Assembly (NCBI RefSeq): GCF_902833905.1
Contig: NZ_CADFGP010000018.1
Coordinates: 1 to 64,000, forward strand
Direction of reading: 5' to 3'
Length of the DNA: 64,000 nt
DNA from: Paraburkholderia tuberum STM678
Lineage (GTDB): Bacteria; Pseudomonadota; Gammaproteobacteria; Burkholderiales; Burkholderiaceae
The notes under the pieces: model-generated
Told to the model about the DNA's origin: nothing
Seen by the model: the letters and a program-made list of their open reading frames with translations, nothing else
The model's database searches: none
In this document: piece after piece, positions 57,349-64,000 of the stretch
Numbering within the stretch: position 1 is the first letter of the stretch
How the letters are laid out: each line of letters opens with the position of its first letter
Translations under genes and position numbers: made by a program

Positions 57349-58253
57349 TCTGCCTCCTTGCCGAGCGGCGCATCGACGAGCGCCCGCAAAGTTCCATATC
57401 CCTTCTGCGCATAGTCGAACGGCGGCGCGACCACCGGGTCCTGCTCCGCCTCGACGACGAGCCAGCCGCAATAACCGTGCCGCTTCAACCGGTCGATCAG
57501 CGCCGGAAAATCGACCGCGCCGTCGCCGGGCACCGTGAACGCACCGGCGATCACCGCATCGAGAAAACTCCAGTTGCGATTGCGTGCGAGCTTCATCACG
57601 GCGGGGCGCACGTCCTTGCAGTGCACGTGGCAAACGCGCGCGATGTGTTGGTCGAGCACGGCCAACGGATCGCCGCCCGCCAACGTGATGTGCCCGGCGT
57701 CGAACAGCAGGCCGACCGCGTCGCCTGTGCGCGCCATCAACTGATCGACGTCGGCCGGCGTTTCGACGTACGCGCCCATATGATGATGATAGGCGAGCCG
57801 CACGCCGCGACTCAGCGTATAACGCGCGAATTCATCGACGCGCGCCGCGTAGCCGGCCCATTGCGCGTCGCCGAAAAAGCGCGGCCGTTGATACAGCGGG
57901 CGCGGCGCGCCCTGGATCGAATCGGCGACTTCGCCATACACCATCACGGTCGCGCCGTTCTGCGCGAGCAACTCCAGATGCGGGCCGACCGCGTCGATTT
58001 CTTCGGCGACGCTGCGCCTGGCCAGTTGTCCCGAGTACCAGCCGGACACGAGCGCGAGGTCGTATTGCGCGAGCAGCGTTTTCAGCGCTTGCGGCTCGCG
58101 AGGAAACTTGTTGCCGAGTTCGAAGCCCTGATAGCCGATCTGGCGACCCTCGGTCAGCGCGACTTCGAGCGGCGTCTCGCCGCCGAGCGACGGCAGGTCG
58201 TCGTTCATCCACGACAGCGGGTTGATGCCGATGCGTACGTCGAAAGCAGTCAT
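57345..58253 (-). CDS. iolE: myo-inosose-2 dehydratase
   Basis: IolE removes water from scyllo-inosose (2-keto-myo-inositol) to give the diketone used by IolD. The 302-residue TIM-barrel (AP endonuclease-2 family) starts IGINPLSWMNDDLPSLGG and has GFELGNKFP, YHHHMGAYVET, LFDAGHITLAGGDP and HVHCKDVR with metal ligands. ATG at 58253 has GAGGA upstream. It lies 19 bp after iolD and overlaps iolB. Confidence 0.95.
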   Translation of the reverse strand: MTAFDVRIGINPLSWMNDDLPSLGGETPLEVALTEGRQIGYQGFELGNKFPREPQALKTLLAQYDLALVSGWYSGQLARRSVAEEIDAVGPHLELLAQNGATVMVYGEVADSIQGAPRPLYQRPRFFGDAQWAGYAARVDEFARYTLSRGVRLAYHHHMGAYVETPADVDQLMARTGDAVGLLFDAGHITLAGGDPLAVLDQHIARVCHVHCKDVRPAVMKLARNRNWSFLDAVIAGAFTVPGDGAVDFPALIDRLKRHGYCGWLVVEAEQDPVVAPPFDYAQKGYGTLRALVDAPLGKEAE

Positions 58254-58272
58254 GCCGGAGTCCTCATGGTTC

Positions 58273-60252
58273 TCAGTCACGATCGGCACCCTGTGACGGC
58301 GCAGGCGTCGCGGGCGGCGCCGCGCGCGCGGCGAGCTGCGCGTCGTACTTCGCGCGGGCCTCGCGTACCTCGGTGCGCGTCGACACTTCGGGCACCGCGA
58401 CTTCCCACCACCAGCCACCGTCTTCGGTGGTGCGAGCCGGGTCGGTGTCGATGCTGATCACGTACGTGCCTCGCGCGGCGCGCGCGCGTTGCAGTGCCGC
58501 TTCGAGCTCGGCGAGATTGCGCGCATGCTCGGCTTGCGCGCCGAGCGCGCGCGCATGCGCGGCGAAGTCGATGCGCGGCGCGCCTTCCGGTGCGTGCACG
58601 CAATCGTCGAGCAGATTGTTGAACGGTGCGCCACCGCAAGCCTGTTGCAGTCGATTGATGCAGCCGAAGCCGCGATTGTCGAGCACAACGACGATCAGCT
58701 TCGCGCCGAGCATCACCGAGCTCGCGATCTCGCTGTTCATCATCAGATAGCTGCCGTCGCCGAGAATCACGATCACCTCGCGCTCGGGCCGCGCGAGCTT
58801 GACGCCGAGGCCGCCCGCGATCTCGTAGCCCATGCACGAATAGCCGTATTCGACGTGATACGCGCCGGGCCGGCCCGCGCGCCATAGCTTGTGCAGATCG
58901 GCGGGCAGCGTGCCGGCCGCGCAGACGACGACGTCGTCGGTCGGCGAGTGCGCGCTCGAACGCTGCACCGCGCCGATCACGTCGCCCTCGTAGGGCAGTA
59001 CCGCGTCGCGTTGCGGCGCATGGGTGAGCGTTTGCACGGTGTCGCGCCAGCTCGCCGCGAGCTTGTGTGCGCGCGCGGTCCAGCTGCGCTCGGCGTGCCA
59101 GCCATGCAGCGGCCCCGTTAGCGCATCGAGCGCGAGTTTCACATCGGCTTCGACGACGAAGCCGCGATGCTTGAGCGCGTCGAATCCGTTCGCGTTGATC
59201 GCGATCACGTCGGCTTGCGTGAACAGCGTGTTCGAGCCGGTCGTGAAGTCCTGCAGCCGCGTGCCGAGCGCGAGCACGCAGTCGGCGTCATGCGCAAGCG
59301 CGTTGGCAGCCACTGAGCCGGTCACCCCGAGCGCGCCGGCATTCAGCGGATCGTTCCACGCGAGCGAGCTTTTGCCGGCCTGCGTTTCCGCGATCGGCAC
59401 GCCATGCGCGCTCGCGAAGCGGTGCAGCGCATCGGCCGCGCGGCTGTACAGCACGCCGCCGCCCGCGACGATCAACGGACGCTTCGCGTGCCGCAAGCGC
59501 GCGCACGCGGCGTCGATATCGTCGCTACGCGGCGCGGGTGCATGAAAGCGCACGACACGCGGCGTGAAAAAGTCCTCCGGGAAGTCCCACGCCTGCGCCT
59601 GCACGTCCTGCGGCAGCGCCAGCGTGACGGGGCCGCACAACGCGGCATCGGTGAGCACGCGGATCGCGCGCGGCAGCGCGCTCAGCAATTGCGCAGGATG
59701 CACGATGCGGTCGAAGTAGCGCGACAGCGGCTTGAACGCGTCATTCGCGGACACGCCGCCATCGTTGAAATCCTCGACCTGCTGCAAGACCGGATCGGGC
59801 GCGCGCGACACGAAGATGTCGCCGGGCAACAGCAGCACCGGCAAACGGTTCACGTGCGCGAGCGCGGCCGCGGTCAGCAGATTGGTGGCACCTGGGCCGA
59901 TCGACGTCGTCACGGCCATCATGCGGCGGCGAAAGTGCGCCTTCGCGTAGGCGATCGCACTGTGCGCCATCGCCTGCTCGTTGTGCGCGCGCAAGGTCGG
60001 CAGCGCGTCGCGATGCTGATACAGCGCCTCGCCGATGCCCGCGACGTTGCCGTGACCGAAAATCGCGAACACGCCGCCGAACAGCGGTTCGACGTTGGTG
60101 CCGTCTTCGCTGGCGACGCGTTGCGCGGCCAGATAGCGCACGAGCGCCTGCGCCATCGTCAGGCGAATCGTGCCGCCGGTGCGCGCAGGCGCGTGCGCTT
60201 GCGTCGCGCCGCTGGCGGATGGGGTGTCGTCATCCATGATGCGCTCGTTCAT
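58273..60252 (-). CDS. iolD: 3D-(3,5/4)-trihydroxycyclohexane-1,2-dione hydrolase
   Basis: IolD is a thiamine-diphosphate enzyme that opens the cyclic diketone to 5-deoxy-glucuronate. The 659-residue product has the N-terminal ThDP domain with catalytic-type Glu (THAHNEQAMAHSAIAYAKA region, read as RAHNEQAMAHS), the central domain and the C-terminal ThDP-binding motif ILGDGSYLMMNSEIASSV followed by NRGFGCIN. ATG at 60252 overlaps iolC by 4 bp; ATG at 60237 is a possible alternative. Confidence 0.94.
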   Translation of the reverse strand: MNERIMDDDTPSASGATQAHAPARTGGTIRLTMAQALVRYLAAQRVASEDGTNVEPLFGGVFAIFGHGNVAGIGEALYQHRDALPTLRAHNEQAMAHSAIAYAKAHFRRRMMAVTTSIGPGATNLLTAAALAHVNRLPVLLLPGDIFVSRAPDPVLQQVEDFNDGGVSANDAFKPLSRYFDRIVHPAQLLSALPRAIRVLTDAALCGPVTLALPQDVQAQAWDFPEDFFTPRVVRFHAPAPRSDDIDAACARLRHAKRPLIVAGGGVLYSRAADALHRFASAHGVPIAETQAGKSSLAWNDPLNAGALGVTGSVAANALAHDADCVLALGTRLQDFTTGSNTLFTQADVIAINANGFDALKHRGFVVEADVKLALDALTGPLHGWHAERSWTARAHKLAASWRDTVQTLTHAPQRDAVLPYEGDVIGAVQRSSAHSPTDDVVVCAAGTLPADLHKLWRAGRPGAYHVEYGYSCMGYEIAGGLGVKLARPEREVIVILGDGSYLMMNSEIASSVMLGAKLIVVVLDNRGFGCINRLQQACGGAPFNNLLDDCVHAPEGAPRIDFAAHARALGAQAEHARNLAELEAALQRARAARGTYVISIDTDPARTTEDGGWWWEVAVPEVSTRTEVREARAKYDAQLAARAAPPATPAPSQGADRD

Positions 60253-62273
60253 GCGGCCTGCTCCTGATGAGCGTGATGAGGTGTGCCATGCGCCGCCGGT
60301 TCGCCGCGCGCACCGCGCCATGCGGCGATCAGCGTTTCGAACGTGAGGCGCACGCGCGCGATCAGTTCGTCGTCGCCAATTTCGCCGGCGAGCCACGCAT
60401 GGCTCGGTTCGTGAAAGATCGTGCGGCCGACCGTGAAGCCGCGGCACGTCGCCGCTTGCGCGGCCGCGCGAAAGCCCTCGCTCAATTGCTCGACCGCCGC
60501 CGATAAACCGAGCAGCACGACGCCACGGCAATACGGATCGCGCTCGGCGATCAGCGCGTCGATGGCCTGCCATTGCGCGGCGTCCATCGGTTCGAGCTTC
60601 CACCACTCGGGGTAGATGCCGAGGTTGTAGATGCGCTTTAACGCGCGATACGCGATGTCCGGTCCCTGCGGCAGCGACGCATGCTTCGGAGGAATCACTT
60701 CGAGCAGCAGTTCGTGGCCGCTTGCCTGGGTCGCGTCGTACAGCGCGCGCAGTTGCGCCTCCTGTTCGAGCCGCTGCTCGATCGGCTCGTCGGGATGAAA
60801 CTGCACGAGGCATTTGACGACGTGTTCCTGCGGCCACGCGATCAACGTGGTGCCGATCGAACGACCATGATCGAACACGAGCGGCACGGAGCCGGGCAGT
60901 TCGACCGGGCGGCCGATCCACCAGCCGCGACCGGTCGCGGCATTCAGCGCGTCCTGACCATAGCGGTCGTCGATCAGTACGCCGATGCGTCCCTGCAAGT
61001 TCAATGCACGTTCGGTTTGCGCGACCGCTTCGACGAACAAGCCCTTCAACCGGGCAATGCGCGCTTCGTCGGCACCGGTCTGCTGCGCGAGTTCGAAGAA
61101 CGGGTTGCGATGATCGAATGCGAAGCCGAGCACCTCGTGCCACGCTTTGCGCGCCGGCGACACGCGATGCAGTCTTGCGAGCTTCGCATCGCGATCGGGG
61201 CGGCGCATGCGTTGCGGATCGGCCTGCGCTTCGCGCAGGAAGTAGTCGAGTTCGGCCGGTGTCGGCATCGCCGGGGCGCAGCCGTGCCGAGACACGACCA
61301 GCGCACCGCTCGCATTCGCGGCGTGCGCGCAGGCGTCAAGCGGCTGATCGCGCAGCCAGCCGGAAAGGAAGCCGGAAGCGAACGCGTCGCCCGCGCCGAG
61401 CACGTTCAGCACTTCGACTTCGACGCCGCCATGAACCGGCGCATCGTCGAGCGATGCAGGCACCTCGCCGTCGATGATCTGACAGCCGAGCGGCCCGCGT
61501 TTCAGCACGAGCGTGGCCGGCGTCACCGCGCGCACCATCGCGAGCGCGTCGACGAGGTCGGCCTTGCCGCTGGCGATGCGAAACTCTTCCTCGGTGCCGA
61601 TCACCAGATCGAACAGCGGCAGAATCCGCTGCAAATGCGCGCTGACGCCTTCGCTCGCGACGAAACGCGTCTCGCCGTCGGCCTTGCCCGTGAGTCCCCA
61701 CAGCACCGGGCGGTAGTCGATGTCGAGCACGGTGCGCACGTCGTTGCGGCGCGCGTAGTCGAGCGCGCGACGGCTCGTGCGATTGACCTGCTCGGTCGAG
61801 AAATGCGTGCCGGTGATCAGCAGCGCTTTCGACGACGCGATGAACGCCTCGTCGAAGTCGGCCTCGTCGACCGCCATGTCCGCGCAGTTCTCGCGGTAGA
61901 AGATCAGCGGAAAGGTGTCGCGGTCCTTCAGGCCGAGCAGCACGAGCGCGGTCAGCCGATCGTGATCGATGCGCACGCGACTCACGTCGCAGCCTTCCTT
62001 CGTGAGCGTCTCCGTCAGGAAGCGCCCCATGTGATCGTTGCCGACGCGCGCCAGCATGGCTGCGGCAAGCCCGAGCCGCGCGCAGCCGAACGCGATGTTC
62101 GCCGACGAGCCGCCGAGATACTTCGCGAAGCTCGACACGTCTTCGAGCCGTGCGCCGACCTGCTGCGCGTACAGATCGACGGCCAGCCGGCCGAGGCACA
62201 CGATGTCGCGGGCGCGCCCCGGCGCGAACCGGCTGTCCGCTGCGTTACCGCTGGAGGTGCTGGAGTGAGCCAT
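60249..62273 (-). CDS. iolC: 5-dehydro-2-deoxygluconokinase fused to DUF2090
   Basis: A 674-residue fusion. The N-terminal PfkB-family kinase (about 25-335) phosphorylates 2-deoxy-5-keto-gluconate; it shows GGSSANIAFGCARLG and the catalytic GAGD motif in VLNVLGAGDAFASGF. The C-terminal half (about 345-650) is a DUF2090 TIM-barrel related to class I aldolases, which could supply the following aldol cleavage (IolJ step). This fusion is found in many proteobacteria. ATG at 62273 has AGGA 8 bp upstream; the open frame continues upstream to 63044 by chance through the ATPase gene. Confidence 0.94.
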   Translation of the reverse strand: MAHSSTSSGNAADSRFAPGRARDIVCLGRLAVDLYAQQVGARLEDVSSFAKYLGGSSANIAFGCARLGLAAAMLARVGNDHMGRFLTETLTKEGCDVSRVRIDHDRLTALVLLGLKDRDTFPLIFYRENCADMAVDEADFDEAFIASSKALLITGTHFSTEQVNRTSRRALDYARRNDVRTVLDIDYRPVLWGLTGKADGETRFVASEGVSAHLQRILPLFDLVIGTEEEFRIASGKADLVDALAMVRAVTPATLVLKRGPLGCQIIDGEVPASLDDAPVHGGVEVEVLNVLGAGDAFASGFLSGWLRDQPLDACAHAANASGALVVSRHGCAPAMPTPAELDYFLREAQADPQRMRRPDRDAKLARLHRVSPARKAWHEVLGFAFDHRNPFFELAQQTGADEARIARLKGLFVEAVAQTERALNLQGRIGVLIDDRYGQDALNAATGRGWWIGRPVELPGSVPLVFDHGRSIGTTLIAWPQEHVVKCLVQFHPDEPIEQRLEQEAQLRALYDATQASGHELLLEVIPPKHASLPQGPDIAYRALKRIYNLGIYPEWWKLEPMDAAQWQAIDALIAERDPYCRGVVLLGLSAAVEQLSEGFRAAAQAATCRGFTVGRTIFHEPSHAWLAGEIGDDELIARVRLTFETLIAAWRGARGEPAAHGTPHHAHQEQAA

Positions 62274-62359
62274 GAATAGTCCTGAGTAACAGTGCGCGGG
62301 AGGTGCGCGTCGGCCAGCCGGGCGAAACGCGCCGAGGCTGGACGTGCCGCGCGAATCGG

Positions 62360-63166
<807 letters not shown>

Positions 63167-63179
63167 CGTGAACCTCCGT

Positions 63180-64000
63180 CTAGCGCGATGCCGCGACGCG
63201 GCCGCGCACGTAGTGGTTGAACAGCACGGCGAACAGCAGCATCACGCCGAGGAACACGCGGAACCAGTCGGAATCGACGTTGGTGTACGTGATGCCGATC
63301 TGCACGACGCCGAAGATCAGCGCACCGAAGCATGCGCCGATCACCGAGCCGTAGCCGCCTGTCAGCAGCGTGCCGCCGATCACCGCGGCGATGATCGCCT
63401 CGAACTCCGCCTGCAAACCGCGGTCGGCCGCGGCCGAACCGATGTCGCACACCTGAAGTACTGCATACAGGGCCGAGCAGAACGCGGTCAGCACGAACAG
63501 CGAAATCTTCACGCGACGTACCGGCACGCCGACGTTCTTGGCCGCGTTGGCATCGCCGCCGACCGCGAAAATCCAGTTGCCGAAGCGCGTCCTGGCGAGC
63601 GTGAACGCACAGACCACGGCGAGCACGAGCCACCACAGCAGCACCTTCGGAATGCCCGGCACGAGCGGCGTGCCGTTGTCGAGCAGCTTCACGAGGCCGA
63701 GGTGGCCGAGCCACACGAACAGACCTTTGAACGCGACGCCCTGGAAGAACGTGTGCGCGAACCAGTCCTGACGCGCGACGTCGCCGACGCCGGAGATGAT
63801 GGTGCGATCGGCGAACATCACCGATAGCGCGAGCGTGAGACCGCGCAGTATGAACAGGAACGCGAGCGTGACGATGAACGACGGCAGGCGCGTGCGTATC
63901 ACCAGATAGCCGTTGAGCGCGCCGAGCAGCATCGAGCCGACGAACGCGAACAGGATCGCCAGCCAGATCGGCCAGTGGAAGTACATGGTCGGCAGCGCGA
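63180..64000 (-). CDS. sugar ABC transporter permease, 5' end outside window
   Basis: The last 273 codons of a carbohydrate-uptake class 2 permease (RbsC/FrcC-like); the frame stays open to the right edge, so the start is not visible. Several helices are present, with the cytoplasmic loop [30 protein letters not shown] and the C-terminal helix [18 protein letters not shown]. It contains a longer periplasmic segment (about 70-115 from the in-window ATG at 63986) than minimal RbsC. It leads the ATPase and iolCDEB, so inositol is the probable substrate. Confidence 0.88.
   Translation of the reverse strand, partial: ALPTMYFHWPIWLAILFAFVGSMLLGALNGYLVIRTRLPSFIVTLAFLFILRGLTLALSVMFADRTIISGVGDVARQDWFAHTFFQGVAFKGLFVWLGHLGLVKLLDNGTPLVPGIPKVLLWWLVLAVVCAFTLARTRFGNWIFAVGGDANAAKNVGVPVRRVKISLFVLTAFCSALYAVLQVCDIGSAAADRGLQAEFEAIIAAVIGGTLLTGGYGSVIGACFGALIFGVVQIGITYTNVDSDWFRVFLGVMLLFAVLFNHYVRGRVAASR

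Overview
The window is a high-GC chromosomal segment of a Burkholderiaceae bacterium, most likely Paraburkholderia or a close Burkholderia relative. The grounds are protein-level resemblance (PstS, Ppk1, FtsH, GlnS, AlaS, OlsB-type acyltransferase), the strong bias to G or C in third codon positions, and the gene order. I see no rRNA, CRISPR array, integrase, transposase or prophage. It reads as core chromosome with small accessory patches between conserved blocks.

Layout. 0.3-1.5 kb: an MFS transporter. 2-13.7 kb: a housekeeping block carA-carB-greA-DUF4149 gene, then yhbY (reverse) and rlmE-ftsH-folP-glmM; the same neighbours occur together in many proteobacteria. 14-26.5 kb: a phosphate block with pstSCAB-phoU-phoB-phoR forward, ppk1 reverse, ppx forward, then an ornithine-lipid N-acyltransferase (olsB) and sixA reverse. 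Pho-box-like repeats precede pstS and, more strikingly, olsB, so phosphate uptake, polyphosphate metabolism and phosphorus-free membrane lipid synthesis look co-regulated. 26.7-33.3 kb: tRNA-Pro, several very small membrane or lipoprotein genes, a MATE exporter, an 0.8-kb relatively AT-rich gap ending in a strong orphan terminator (candidate small RNA), an NlpD-like LytM lipoprotein, an aldose epimerase and a 28-residue membrane peptide.

33.5-47.7 kb: uppP, tRNA-Arg, a chemoreceptor, a surface-antigen-like protein, two Nudix genes (the second near 50.4 kb), an amino-acid-type periplasmic binding protein, glnS, gamma-glutamyltransferase, a remnant of an RBBP9/YdeN-type hydrolase, a CoA-transferase and alaS. 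46.8-56.5 kb: a LysR regulator divergent from a YbfB-type MFS gene, threonine aldolase, an iron-type alcohol dehydrogenase, a hotdog thioesterase and a livHMGF-type transporter operon without a binding-protein gene. 56.5-64 kb, reverse strand: a myo-inositol catabolic operon read as permease-ATPase-iolC-iolD-iolE-iolB. It runs off the right edge, so its binding protein, iolG, iolA and regulator are not visible here.

Most promising points: the four-repeat Pho array before olsB, the orphan-terminator RNA candidate at 29.9-30.5 kb, the nested terminator-like leader of greA, the LivF protein whose Walker A lysine is arginine, and the 28-codon membrane peptide with a perfect Shine-Dalgarno sequence.
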